A stretch of 64,000 nucleotides of DNA from contig NZ_JAAFZU010000009.1 in NCBI RefSeq assembly GCF_018263905.1, forward strand, positions 22,903 through 86,902, read 5' to 3'. Origin of the DNA: Loktanella sp. SALINAS62. GTDB lineage: Bacteria > Pseudomonadota > Alphaproteobacteria > Rhodobacterales > Rhodobacteraceae. Numbering within the stretch: position 1 is the first letter of the stretch; every line of letters begins with the position of its first letter. A program made the translations under genes and the position numbers. The notes beneath the pieces were generated by a model. It did not search any database. It had not been told where the DNA came from and was given only the letters and a program-made list of their open reading frames with translations. This document shows positions 1-8,907 of this stretch, piece after piece.

Positions 1-1
1 G

Positions 2-796
2 GGCGGCATCGATCTGTCGGTGGGATCGGTTATCGCCTTTGCGGGCGTCTTCGTCGCCGTGATGCTGCGGGACACAGGCCTGCACCCCTTGATCGTCTTT
101 GCGCTGCTGCTGGCGATCACCACGGCATTCGGGGCGGCGATGGGTGCGCTGATCCACGGACTGGCGATGCCCGCCTTCATCGTGACCTTGGCGGGGATGT
201 TTCTGGCGCGCGGTGCCGCCTACATGTTGACCATCGACAGCGTGCCGATCAACCATCCATTTTACGACATGCTGGACGCTTATTTCCGGATGCCCGGCGG
301 CGGGCGCCTGACGCTGATCGGCGCGGTGATGCTGCTAACGGTGATTGCCGGCATGATCATCGCCCACCGCACCCGCTTTGGCACATCGGTCTTTGCCCTG
401 GGCGGCGGCGAACAGACCGCCCGGCTGATGGGTGTGTCTGTGGGTCTGACCACCGTCCAGATCTACGCCTTTTCAGGGTTCATGGCCGGTCTGTCGGGAA
501 TCGTGTTTTCCGTCTACACCAGTTCGGGCTATCCGCTGGCGACCGTCGGCACCGAACTGACCGCCATCGCCACCGTGGTGATCGGCGGCACGATCCTGAC
601 CGGCGGGTCGGGCTATGTCTTTGGCACACTGATCGGCGTTTTGACCATGGGATTGATCCAGACTTATATCGTGTTCGACGGATCGCTTTCCAGCTGGTGG
701 ACGAAAATCGTCATCGGGATGCTTTTACTTCTGTTTATTCTGCTTCAGAAAGGTCTTCTGACCTTGGGACAACGACAGCGAAACGCACCAACCTGA
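2..796 (+). CDS. Sugar ABC transporter permease (YjfF/RbsC type), 5' partial
   Basis: Inner-membrane permease subunit of a CUT2-type (ribose/galactofuranose-like) ABC importer. The reading frame is already open at base 2 and encodes the hallmark GGIDLSVGSV segment, so the true start lies upstream of the window; the GTG at 20 is internal. Family features are the strongly hydrophobic body, the PAFIVTLAGMFLARG segment and the GGTILTGGSGYVFGTLIGV segment near the C-terminus, which binds the ATPase. It most resembles the YjfF branch (galactofuranose uptake), but the substrate cannot be read from sequence. The stop is 1 nt before the GntR-type regulator at 798, so the two are probably co-transcribed and the regulator may sense the imported sugar or a derivative. 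Confidence 0.9.
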   Translation, partial: GGIDLSVGSVIAFAGVFVAVMLRDTGLHPLIVFALLLAITTAFGAAMGALIHGLAMPAFIVTLAGMFLARGAAYMLTIDSVPINHPFYDMLDAYFRMPGGGRLTLIGAVMLLTVIAGMIIAHRTRFGTSVFALGGGEQTARLMGVSVGLTTVQIYAFSGFMAGLSGIVFSVYTSSGYPLATVGTELTAIATVVIGGTILTGGSGYVFGTLIGVLTMGLIQTYIVFDGSLSSWWTKIVIGMLLLLFILLQKGLLTLGQRQRNAPT

Positions 797-797
797 C

Positions 798-1586
798 ATG
801 AAGCAAATTTTCGACCAGTTTGACCCGCGACAGCGCGAAAGTCGCGGAAGTCACGGTCGTGTGGTCGAAGGCATCGGTCAGGCCATCGTTGCAGGCCAAC
901 CACCCCCCGGCGATCTGCTGCCCCGGGACGAGGAACTGGCCGAACAATTCGGCGTTTCCCGCACCGTCCTGCGCGAAGCGATGAAGACGCTGGCCGCCAA
1001 GGGCATGGTGTCGCCAAAGGCGCGGGTCGGCACCCGCATCCGACCCCGTCACGAATGGAACATGTTCGACGCCCAGGTGCTGCGCTGGCACCTTGACGGC
1101 GAACCCAGCGACAGTTTCTACGAACAGCTTTTCGAAATGCGTCTGGCGTTCGAACCCCATGCCGCGGCCCTCGCCGCCCGAAGCGCGAGTGCGGCCGATA
1201 TCGCCCGCATCCAAGGCTGCGTGTCCGCGATGCGCGCGGCCGACAGCGAAGCCGACTTTTCGCTCGCCGATCTGGAATTTCACAAGGCGATTTTCGACGC
1301 CGCCGGCAACGCATTCTTCTTTTCGGTAGTGTCGCTGGTCAGTGCGGCCCTGCTGTCGCTGCTGCGCCGCTCTTCTCCGGAACCAAAACCCAATCAGCAG
1401 ACCAAGATCTGCAACGATCACCAGCGCATCGCCGACGCCATCGCTGCCCGGGACGAATCCGCCGCCAAGGCCGCCATGCAGATCGTCATCGAAGTTGGCT
1501 GGGCCCGCGTCTTTGGTCAGGACGCGGACAGCGCAGCGCCGCTGAGGGCAACGCATCTTAATCGGCCCCGAACAGGTCCCGTGTGA
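798..1586 (+). CDS. GntR-family transcriptional regulator with FCD domain
   Basis: A 262-residue FadR-subfamily regulator. The N-terminal winged helix-turn-helix (about residues 20-90) contains [20 protein letters not shown], typical of GntR DNA recognition. The C-terminal FCD domain (about 105-240) has the D-x3-H pattern ([14 protein letters not shown]) and a later histidine ([10 protein letters not shown]) that bind a metal and effector in this family. It starts 2 nt after the stop of the sugar permease and probably controls that transporter or its catabolic genes. Its 3' end overlaps the 3' end of the convergent ugd remnant by 29 nt, suggesting that the remnant arrived by rearrangement. 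The ligand is unknown. Confidence 0.9.
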   Translation: MKQIFDQFDPRQRESRGSHGRVVEGIGQAIVAGQPPPGDLLPRDEELAEQFGVSRTVLREAMKTLAAKGMVSPKARVGTRIRPRHEWNMFDAQVLRWHLDGEPSDSFYEQLFEMRLAFEPHAAALAARSASAADIARIQGCVSAMRAADSEADFSLADLEFHKAIFDAAGNAFFFSVVSLVSAALLSLLRRSSPEPKPNQQTKICNDHQRIADAIAARDESAAKAAMQIVIEVGWARVFGQDADSAAPLRATHLNRPRTGPV

Positions 1587-2330
1587 ACACGCGGTCCGCC
1601 ACATCCGCGATGTCGTCGGTCAGGCGATTGGCGACGATCAGGTCGCTGCGCGCCCTAAAGGTGTCCAGATCGCGGATCACCTCTGATCCAAAGAAGGTGT
1701 CGTCTTCCAGCACGGGTTCGTAAACCACGACAGTGATGCCCTTGGCCTTGATCCGCTTCATGATCCCCTGCACGGATGATTGCCGCCAGTTGTCGGAACC
1801 CGCCTTCATCACCAGCCGGTAGATGCCGACGCAGGCAGGTTTCATCGCGACGATCCGGTCGGACAGCACATCCTTGCGGGTGCGGTTGGCGTCCACAATC
1901 GCCTGCATCATGTTCTGCGGCACGTCGGCGTAATTGGCCAGCAACTGCTTGGTGTCCTTGGGCAGGCAGTAGCCGCCGTAGCCGAACGACGGGTTGTTGT
2001 AGTGCTCCCCGATCCGCGGGTCCAGGCTTACACCCTCGATGATCTGGCGGCTGTCCATGCTGCGCAGCAGCGCATAGCTATCCAGTTCGTTGAAATAGGC
2101 TACCCGCATCGCAAGATAGGTATTGGCAAACAGCTTGATCGCCTCCGCCTCGCCCGCATCGGTGAACAGGACCGGGATGTCTTTCTTGATCGCCCCCTGC
2201 ACCAGCAGATCGGCAAAGCGGCGCGCGGCATCGCCCTGCCCGCCCACGATGATCCGGCTGGGGTGCATCCACGATCGGACTTTGCCGCGCGTTCAACTGT
2301 GCAACGCGGGTTTCATTCAGATCGACGGCG
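1558..2330 (-). pseudogene. ugd: UDP-glucose 6-dehydrogenase remnant (deleted and frameshifted)
   Basis: A decayed UDP-glucose/GDP-mannose dehydrogenase (oxidises UDP-glucose to UDP-glucuronate). The intact 236-residue C-terminal part (1558-2268) starts at [17 protein letters not shown], keeps [20 protein letters not shown] and the catalytic-cysteine loop [13 protein letters not shown], and ends in the UDP-binding domain. Another frame (about 2267-2330) encodes a short N-terminal piece, [20 protein letters not shown]. About 100 residues that normally lie between these pieces are missing, as is the Rossmann GxGxxG start. The family is usually about 390-440 residues. The N-terminal piece runs straight into an IS3 transposase scrap, so an IS-linked deletion is likely. 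An independent function is improbable. Confidence 0.85.
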
Positions 2331-2420
2331 ACCGGGCTTTTCCATCCCAATGCTGAATGGCGTCGATATGAATTGTAAAAACCACTGATGTATTCAAAGA
2401 CCGCCACCTCATTGCCCACG
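2331..2420 (-). mobile_element. IS3-family transposase C-terminal scrap
   Basis: On the minus strand this stretch encodes VFEYISGFYNSYRRHSALGW followed by KSPVA, the typical C-terminal end of an IS3-family OrfB integrase (usual form: YI-GFYN-RRRHSALG-KSP). Nothing else of the element is present, and the frame continues directly into the ugd fragment. The upstream minus-strand reading to about 2506 is open but not recognised. It marks a recombination scar rather than a mobile element. Confidence 0.75.
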
Positions 2421-2576
2421 ATCCCCACCAGATCCGCTCGGCCCTTGATAATTTTGAAGGCCGTCTCATGTCCCACACGGGCATGAGACGGCAGCGTACG
2501 TTGCATCGCTACGGTGGAGTTGGTAGGTTCTTCTCACCAAATCTTGTCCCCGTTTTGAACTGCTGTATAGGGCTCC

Positions 2577-4133
2577 ATGATCGACGATCGCCGTTATCCC
2601 GAGCTGCAGAGCGATACCTGCCCGACCCTACGCGAACTGCAGTCCAATATATTGGCACAGATTGCGAACATTGTGGCCGATGTGGATGCACGGTTATATT
2701 TTTCTGATTTGGTCCTGTCGCCACGGCCCGTCCTCTGGGTTTGCGGAACACCCGATCAAGCGGCCCAGATCGTCACAGGTCTGCGCGAAGCGGGACTTTG
2801 GCTTGCGCAACTCGTGGGGCGACGGGTCAAACGGTTCGAGCTGTCAGATACCACCCCGGTCACCGGTCTGGTGTTCGTAAAATACCTTTACGGTGATGTG
2901 GTCGTTCACGGTGCCACCAGTGGCGTGGAACTCGAATTCTGCCTGTGGTCCAAAGATATCAGTGCATGGCATGCGGGGCGTGCCGGCGTCGAACATTCTG
3001 CAGATCCTATCTATCTGGATGAACTAGACAATTTCACCTATCTTGGGACTACTCTGCCGATCCTGCGCAACGCCAAGGCTGTCTGGGACCGGCATCCGGC
3101 CCGCGACAAGATTGACCTTGTCTATACTTGGGTTGACGGAAACGACCCCGCTTGGCAGGCTCGCAAGGCCACCGTTAGCCCCGACCCGGTAATGGCGCAG
3201 GCCAATTCCGCCGTAAGGTTCGAATCTGGTTCCGAACTTTCGTATTCTTTGATATCGGCGTGGCGCTATTTCGGTGATCTGGGCCATATCTACATCGTAA
3301 CCGACCGACAGACCCCTTCCATTCCCGACGCACTTGCTGATCGCGTCACGATTGTGGACCACACAGAGATCTTTGATGATCCTGCTCACCTTCCGACCTT
3401 CAATTCGCACGCCATAGAAGCCTATCTGCACAGGATCCCCGGGCTACGGCGCCGTTTTCTGTATCTAAACGATGACATGCTGTTCGGACGGCCAACTTCC
3501 GCTTCGACCTTTTTCGACACCACCGGTCGTAGTCTCAGGTTTGCCTCTTCGGCCGCAGCGATACCACACTCCTGCCCTGGATCCGTTGTCAGCGCAGCCG
3601 ATGCAGCCGCACGCAACAACCGGGACATCTTGTTGAAGCATTTTGACGTGTTCGCGTTCCAGAAGTTCAAGCATACCCCTATGGGTATCGACCGGGACGT
3701 TATGAACCAGATGGAGGCAGATCTACCAGAAGTCTGGGCCGCAACGGTTGGCAACGCGCTGCGATCGGAACGGGATCATTCGATCATCGGTCATCTATAT
3801 TGCCACTATACGGCCTGCATCGGGCAATCTGTGCCGGGAGCTATCCGTTACGGATACTTCGATCTGGGGTATCACGATTTCAAAAGCCGTTTTGATGCCG
3901 TGCTTGCAAGAGACTGGGTCGGACTGGATGTGTTCTGTGTGAACGAATCCATTGGAACCAGACATACAAAGACCAATCGCCGCCACATGGACGCGGTCTT
4001 TGGTCAGATTTACCCGATGGGACCAGTCACACGCCAGACGCCGGATCAATCTGGATCCAATCCGAAGTTGATTACCCGCTTGGCCCCGTTTATCCGGCGC
4101 AGGGCAAGCAAGGCAATAAGGGTGATCAGGTAG
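2577..4133 (+). CDS. Stealth-family capsular polysaccharide phosphotransferase (copy 1)
   Basis: A 518-residue Stealth protein. This family transfers hexose-1-phosphate from a nucleotide sugar to build phosphodiester-linked surface glycans. The conserved regions are present: CR1 IDLVYTWVDGNDPAW (near residue 180), CR2 from SELSYSLISAWRYFGDLGHI through LPTFNSHAIEAYLHRIPGLR and FLYLNDDMLFG, CR3 HTPMGIDRDVM, and CR4 around FCVNES. The first about 170 residues are not a Stealth block I recognise, but are shared with the downstream paralogue (LVLSPRPV-W-CG segment). The ATG at 2577 is the first good start and aligns with the paralogue's ATG at 4271. Codon use is less GC-biased than in the export genes, suggesting transfer. 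The donor sugar cannot be predicted. Confidence 0.88.
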   Translation: MIDDRRYPELQSDTCPTLRELQSNILAQIANIVADVDARLYFSDLVLSPRPVLWVCGTPDQAAQIVTGLREAGLWLAQLVGRRVKRFELSDTTPVTGLVFVKYLYGDVVVHGATSGVELEFCLWSKDISAWHAGRAGVEHSADPIYLDELDNFTYLGTTLPILRNAKAVWDRHPARDKIDLVYTWVDGNDPAWQARKATVSPDPVMAQANSAVRFESGSELSYSLISAWRYFGDLGHIYIVTDRQTPSIPDALADRVTIVDHTEIFDDPAHLPTFNSHAIEAYLHRIPGLRRRFLYLNDDMLFGRPTSASTFFDTTGRSLRFASSAAAIPHSCPGSVVSAADAAARNNRDILLKHFDVFAFQKFKHTPMGIDRDVMNQMEADLPEVWAATVGNALRSERDHSIIGHLYCHYTACIGQSVPGAIRYGYFDLGYHDFKSRFDAVLARDWVGLDVFCVNESIGTRHTKTNRRHMDAVFGQIYPMGPVTRQTPDQSGSNPKLITRLAPFIRRRASKAIRVIR

Positions 4134-4270
4134 ATGCTATGCCGCGACATCGGGATTGCCGCCAAAACGTTTGAAGCGGTCTGTCGGAACGCTTGAAAGT
4201 AACGCCGCCTTCCAAGCAGATCAAAGACCGTTCAAACTTCAAATCTTTTCAACATACTGCGTGGATGCCT

Positions 4271-5851
4271 ATGACCAGCGACCGTTCTGACCCCGCCTCG
4301 TGGCGCGATTCATGCCCAACTGTACGTGACGTTCAGGCTAGATTACTTACCCAGATCAAAACTGCCGCGCAGAGGGTCGGTGGCCGTGTGATCTACGCCG
4401 ATCTGGTTCTGTCGCCGCGTCCGGTGATCTGGTTCTGCGGCAATCTGCATCAAATGACCGACTTCAGCGCACAACTCAGAGCGGCGGGTCTGGGCATAGG
4501 CATGCTATCAAAGAACCGCCTCCAGACTTTCATTCCACGCGATGATATCGGCGTTACCGGTGTCGTCTATACCGAATATGTCCATAAAGGCACACTCGTT
4601 CATGGCGTCACCAGCGGCGTGGAAATCGAATTCTGCATTTGGTCAGACACAAATCAGTCCTGGCGCGCACCCCGTGCCGGGATCGAATCCGAAGCAGATG
4701 TGGCCTATCTGGATGCGCTGGAAGAGTTCACATATCTTGACGTGCCTCTGCCGATCCTGCGCAACGCGCACGCCATTTGGCAGACCCATCCCGCCCGCAC
4801 CAAGGTCGACCTCGTCTACACTTGGGTCAATGGAGCCGATACCAAATGGCAGGCGCGCAAGGCAGGTATCAGCCATGACGATACGATACTGGGAGCCAAT
4901 AGCGCAGCTCGGTTCGATTCCGGATCAGAGCTGCTCTTTTCCGTGATCTCGGCATTGCGCTATTTCGGCGATCTAGGCCGAATCTACATCGTGACCGATA
5001 ATCAGGTGCCCGGCATTTTGGGCGACCTGCTGGACCGTGTCACGATCGTGGACCACACGCAGATCTTTGACGATCCTGCCTGCCTGCCGACGTTCAACTC
5101 CCACGCCATCGGCGCGCAGTTGCACAAGATACCCGGACTGCGCCAGCATTATCTTTACCTGAACGACGACGTGCTCTTTGGCAGGCCCACTGCAGCATCC
5201 AATTTTTTTGACGAGCTGGGGCGCAGCTACCAGTTCCATTCCTCGGCCGTTTCCACGCCCCATACCAAGGTCGGCCCCCGCGAAAGTGCAGTAAACGCCG
5301 CCGCACGTAACAACCGCCAACTGCTTCTCGACCGGTTCGGGCGGTTCGCCTTTCGCAAGTTCAAGCATACCCCCATCGCGATCGACCGGACGGTCATGGA
5401 ACAAATGCAGAAGGACCTGCCAGAGGCTTGGGATAGGACCATCAAAAACCGTTTCCGGTCAACACATGACCACGCCATCGCGGGACATCTATACGCCCAT
5501 TACGCGGCCTACACAGGCCGTTCCGTCGTGGGCGCGATCCGCTACGCCTATTTCGATCTGGGCTCCGATACATTTCAATCGCGGTTCAGCGCAGTCTTCA
5601 ATCGGGAGTGGACAGGACTGGACACCTTTTGCGTAAACGAAACCCTGACGTCGGATCATACCCACCCCAACCGGACCTATATGGATCAATGTTTCACGCG
5701 GCTATATCCACGCGATGAGGTGGTCCAGCGCAAGCCCGCTGCGCCTAGTCGCCCGTTCAAGGCGCGGCTGCGTCATATGATCCGCCAGAACCTACCTCAT
5801 GATCTGCGCCTTCGATTGATCACGATCCTGTCTTGGATCAAGAACCGTTAA
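4271..5851 (+). CDS. Stealth-family capsular polysaccharide phosphotransferase (copy 2)
   Basis: A tandem paralogue of the preceding gene, 526 residues from the ATG at 4271. In-frame TTG at 4193 and ATG at 4265 are alternative starts; 4271 is preferred because it aligns with the start of copy 1. Stealth blocks are intact: VDLVYTWVNGADTKWQARKA, SELLFSVISALRYFGDLGRI, LPTFNSHAIGAQLHKIPGLR, YLYLNDDVLFG, HTPIAIDRTVM and FCVNET. It shares the unusual N-terminal region with copy 1. A basic helical tail ends the protein, which could give membrane association. Two related but diverged copies in a row suggest two successive sugar-phosphate linkages or different acceptors. Confidence 0.88.
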   Translation: MTSDRSDPASWRDSCPTVRDVQARLLTQIKTAAQRVGGRVIYADLVLSPRPVIWFCGNLHQMTDFSAQLRAAGLGIGMLSKNRLQTFIPRDDIGVTGVVYTEYVHKGTLVHGVTSGVEIEFCIWSDTNQSWRAPRAGIESEADVAYLDALEEFTYLDVPLPILRNAHAIWQTHPARTKVDLVYTWVNGADTKWQARKAGISHDDTILGANSAARFDSGSELLFSVISALRYFGDLGRIYIVTDNQVPGILGDLLDRVTIVDHTQIFDDPACLPTFNSHAIGAQLHKIPGLRQHYLYLNDDVLFGRPTAASNFFDELGRSYQFHSSAVSTPHTKVGPRESAVNAAARNNRQLLLDRFGRFAFRKFKHTPIAIDRTVMEQMQKDLPEAWDRTIKNRFRSTHDHAIAGHLYAHYAAYTGRSVVGAIRYAYFDLGSDTFQSRFSAVFNREWTGLDTFCVNETLTSDHTHPNRTYMDQCFTRLYPRDEVVQRKPAAPSRPFKARLRHMIRQNLPHDLRLRLITILSWIKNR

Positions 5852-5863
5852 AGAAGAACTGAA

Positions 5864-7150
5864 TCAGGCGATCCAGGCGATCCGCACACCTAACCCTTGC
5901 AGCTTTTCGATAAAATCTGGATGCGCGCGTGAAATCGGTTCGGCATTGCGGACCAGCGATTCACCGTCGATCTGCAACGCCGCGATAAGCAGGCCCAGCA
6001 CGACGCGGATGATATAGGGGGCCTCGACCACCGCCGGACGCAAGGTTTGTGTGCCAATAATCATCAACCGGTGCGGATCCGACAGATGCGCCGTGGCACC
6101 GAATTTCTGCAACTCGGAAGTCCAGAACAGTGCGCCTTCGTAGATTTTGTTCCAAAATAGAATCTCACCCTTGCAGCGGATCGAGGCGCCAATGATCTGC
6201 GGCAGGATATCGGCTGGGAAATACGGCCATGGTGCGGCTTCGACCTTGGTAACGATTTCAGGGGTAAATCCCTTTTCCACGATGAAACTGCTGGGGCCAG
6301 TAATGAGCCCAGTGTCGGTGATCTTGATGTTCAGACCAATCTTCTGGAACTGACGCACAATCAGCACCATCTCGGGGGCGATATCGGTTACGACTCGCAG
6401 CACGCCACCCGTTGCAGCACCGATAGCGGCATAAGTGGCAGCCTCGTGATGATCATCAGGTGTACGAAAATCGACACCGTGCAATACATCGACGCCTTCA
6501 ACCTCCAAGATTGAGGTGCCCAGACCAGTAATCTTGGCCCCCATTTCATTGAGAAACAAGCAGAAGTATTTCACGTGTGGTTCGCACGCGGCGTTGATCA
6601 TCCGCGACTTGCCCTTGGCCATAACTGCAGCCATCAGGAATGTCTCTGTCGCGGTGACGGACTGATAATCCTGCCATACATCAGCGCCGATAAACCCATC
6701 AGGGCATGTCAGTACGCAAGAGGTCCCATTGTATGCCACGCCACAGCCGAATTTTTCCAGCACTTCCAGATGCGGGTCAATCTCACGCACACCCAGCGCG
6801 CAACCCTTGGCATCTTGGGAAAACTCGAAACGTCCGGTTTTGTGCAATACAGGCGCGAACAGTAACACAGCGGACCGAATGCCAGTGGGCAGCGCCTCTG
6901 GCGCAATATTGTCGACATCGGCGCGGTGCTGCACCGTGAATGTTGCGCCGTCATGACTGACGGTTGACCCGATCTGTGCAAACATGTGCGAAATCTTTGC
7001 GATATCGGAGAGTTTTGGCGCGTTTGATACCGTGATAAGATCATTGGTCAGCAAGCTGGCGCAGACCATTGGCAGCAAGGCGTTCTTGTTGCCCGAAACG
7101 GTTACAGACCCCGAAATCGGCTTACCGCCTGTTACTTTTAGATGTGTCAT
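5864..7150 (-). CDS. MurA-like enolpyruvyl transferase (UDP-GlcNAc 1-carboxyvinyltransferase family)
   Basis: A 428-residue EPSP-synthase-fold enzyme; MurA transfers enolpyruvate from PEP to UDP-GlcNAc. The start at 7150 (MTHLKVTGGKPISGSVTVSG) matches the family N-terminus; the frame stays open upstream but without homology. The catalytic lysine/asparagine (SGNKNALLP), the PEP-reactive cysteine loop (KGCALGVREIDPHLEVLEKF) and the aspartate region (VVTDIAPEM) are visible. The usual FENRFMH block is FWNKIYE here, with Arg replaced by Lys, so it is clearly diverged. It sits between Stealth and TagD-like genes with no MurB or other murein gene nearby, so it probably serves surface-glycan synthesis or is an accessory MurA. 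The acceptor is unknown. Confidence 0.82.
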   Translation of the reverse strand: MTHLKVTGGKPISGSVTVSGNKNALLPMVCASLLTNDLITVSNAPKLSDIAKISHMFAQIGSTVSHDGATFTVQHRADVDNIAPEALPTGIRSAVLLFAPVLHKTGRFEFSQDAKGCALGVREIDPHLEVLEKFGCGVAYNGTSCVLTCPDGFIGADVWQDYQSVTATETFLMAAVMAKGKSRMINAACEPHVKYFCLFLNEMGAKITGLGTSILEVEGVDVLHGVDFRTPDDHHEAATYAAIGAATGGVLRVVTDIAPEMVLIVRQFQKIGLNIKITDTGLITGPSSFIVEKGFTPEIVTKVEAAPWPYFPADILPQIIGASIRCKGEILFWNKIYEGALFWTSELQKFGATAHLSDPHRLMIIGTQTLRPAVVEAPYIIRVVLGLLIAALQIDGESLVRNAEPISRAHPDFIEKLQGLGVRIAWIA

Positions 7151-7333
7151 GCGAGCCTCTCGTATCGCGTCAGGATCGACGCCATGCAATCCAGAAGCAC
7201 CCTTAAGCCACTTTGTATCCATAGGGAAAGGGCTTCGTCGCCTAATGCTCATCGGCCCTGCCGCTTGAAACGCTACCCCACACCATGCTACCGCGATATC
7301 CAATTGGGGCCTGCGTCCCACAGGAACCGATAC

Positions 7334-7729
7334 ATGATCAAAGTCATCACATACGGCACGTTCGACACCCTGCACTATGGTCATATCTTACTGTTGCAAC
7401 GCGCGAGGGCGCTTGGTGATCATTTGACCGTGGCACTGTCGTCGGATGACTTCAACGCGACCAAAGGCAAGGCATCGCATTTCGATTACGCAACCCGCTA
7501 CGCTTTGCTGACTGAACTGCGCTGCGTTAACATGATTATTCCCGAAGACACTTGGGAACAGAAACGCCACGACGTGGCTGCCCACTCCATTGATGTATTC
7601 ACCATGGGCAGCGATTGGGATGGCAGGTTCGATTTCCTTTCCGACCTTTGTCGAGTTGTCTATTTGCCACGCACGCCGAGAATTTCCTCAACCGCAATCA
7701 AGCATATTCATACGACACAGACGGGATGA
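7334..7729 (+). CDS. Glycerol-3-phosphate cytidylyltransferase-like protein (TagD family)
   Basis: A 131-residue nucleotidyltransferase of the TagD/GCT type, which makes CDP-glycerol from CTP and glycerol-3-phosphate. The start at 7334 gives the canonical N-terminus with TYGTFDTLHYGH (the GTFD-H-GH nucleotide-binding motif). The second signature, RTPRISSTAIK, corresponds to RTEGISTT in TagD. The length equals the family norm. Its TGA overlaps the ATG of the LicD-like gene by 4 nt, so translation is coupled and the products probably act together: one makes a CDP-alditol, the other transfers a phospho-group. The exact substrate (glycerol-P or another alditol-P) is inferred. Confidence 0.88.
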   Translation: MIKVITYGTFDTLHYGHILLLQRARALGDHLTVALSSDDFNATKGKASHFDYATRYALLTELRCVNMIIPEDTWEQKRHDVAAHSIDVFTMGSDWDGRFDFLSDLCRVVYLPRTPRISSTAIKHIHTTQTG

Positions 7730-8901
7730 CGGTTCAACTCACGTTCATCGCGCTGCGCTGGCTGCATCGCCCACACGGGGCAGTCCTGCGCCATGCCATG
7801 GCCGGGCTGGTGGGCACGGTGGTGCTGACCGTGACAGGCTACCCCCGACTGGCGCGAGAGGCGGCGGGGCTGTGCCGCCGCGACCGGATCATGACCGGCC
7901 TGCACCGGATGCGCTGGTATCTGACCCATGGCTGGACCGCTCACTTGTGGCCTGGCAGCGTGCCACTGTTCGATCCCACCGCCGGAATGTCACCCGGCAT
8001 CGTGCCCATAATGGCGCGCTGGCTGGACAAGCGGCAGGGGCAGCGCGCAGATCTGGCGCGGCTTTACGTGTTGGCCCGCGGAATCCGCAACGCCCGCGAC
8101 ACCGCCACACAACAGACCCTGATGCAGGGCTTTCAGACTTTAGCCAGCCAGCTCGTTGCCGATATGCCCCGTCCCAACACCACCAAAAAGCGCAGTGGAA
8201 AATCCGCGCCACAATTCACGTTGGATCAGGCCCGTGCAGCACTGGTCGCGATGTCCCAGATCGACATGCCCTGGTATGTCATATCCGGCACCTTTCTGGG
8301 TGCCGTGCGCGAAGGCGCGTTTCTCGCCCATGACTACGACATCGACATCGGCATCGGCATCGCAGATTTCAACGAAGCGCGGCTGCGCGCCCAGATCGCG
8401 AACAGCCCCGATCTGGCCTATGTCAACGCCAGCGCCTATCTGAACCTGACCCGTGACGCACAGGGGTTATGGCGCGGCGCGCCACTGCCCGCGCTTTATC
8501 GGGTGATGCATGTCAGCGGCATCGGGCTCGACGTCTTCGTCCACCACCCTGACGGCGATCTGTGCTGGCATGGCTCGGCCAAACATCGCTGGGACAACCG
8601 CGCCTTTGAGCTCGATGATTACACAATATCGGGTCTGTCGGTACGTGGACCTGCCGATGCCGACCGCTACCTGACGGAAAACTACGGCGGCTGGCGCACA
8701 CCAGTCAAAAGCTTTGACTGTTCCACCGGCACGCCCAACATCAGCTTTCCGCGCAACCCCACTGCCGTGGCGGAACACCTGCGCATCGCCCTGCGCCCGG
8801 ATGGCAGCACCGACAGCCAGATCGCCCAGTTGATCCTATGGCAAGAAGGCTACTTGCGACGCGACGCCGACCGCACACTGTTCGTCTTTCCTTGGGACTG
8901 A
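7726..8901 (+). CDS. LicD/fukutin-type phosphotransferase domain protein
   Basis: A 391-residue protein starting at the ATG that overlaps the TagD-like stop (ATGA). The first about 190 residues are unassigned and include a hydrophobic stretch near residues 25-45. The central part has the LicD nucleotidyltransferase-fold signature: GTFLGAVREGAFLAHDYDID followed by IGIGI, whose D-x-D binds the metal. LicD-like enzymes move phosphocholine or other phospho-alditols from CDP donors to glycans. With a TagD-like gene just upstream, transfer of glycerol-phosphate (or a similar group) to the Stealth-made polymer is a reasonable inference. The C-terminal sequence (NYGGWRTPVKSFDCSTGTPN) also resembles LicD proteins. 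Confidence 0.8.
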   Translation: MTVQLTFIALRWLHRPHGAVLRHAMAGLVGTVVLTVTGYPRLAREAAGLCRRDRIMTGLHRMRWYLTHGWTAHLWPGSVPLFDPTAGMSPGIVPIMARWLDKRQGQRADLARLYVLARGIRNARDTATQQTLMQGFQTLASQLVADMPRPNTTKKRSGKSAPQFTLDQARAALVAMSQIDMPWYVISGTFLGAVREGAFLAHDYDIDIGIGIADFNEARLRAQIANSPDLAYVNASAYLNLTRDAQGLWRGAPLPALYRVMHVSGIGLDVFVHHPDGDLCWHGSAKHRWDNRAFELDDYTISGLSVRGPADADRYLTENYGGWRTPVKSFDCSTGTPNISFPRNPTAVAEHLRIALRPDGSTDSQIAQLILWQEGYLRRDADRTLFVFPWD

Positions 8902-8907
8902 GGAATG

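Noticed and set aside
735-1604. Minus-strand 289-residue open frame across the GntR regulator
   Set aside because: The GntR/FCD protein on the plus strand has clear family motifs; the antisense frame has none.
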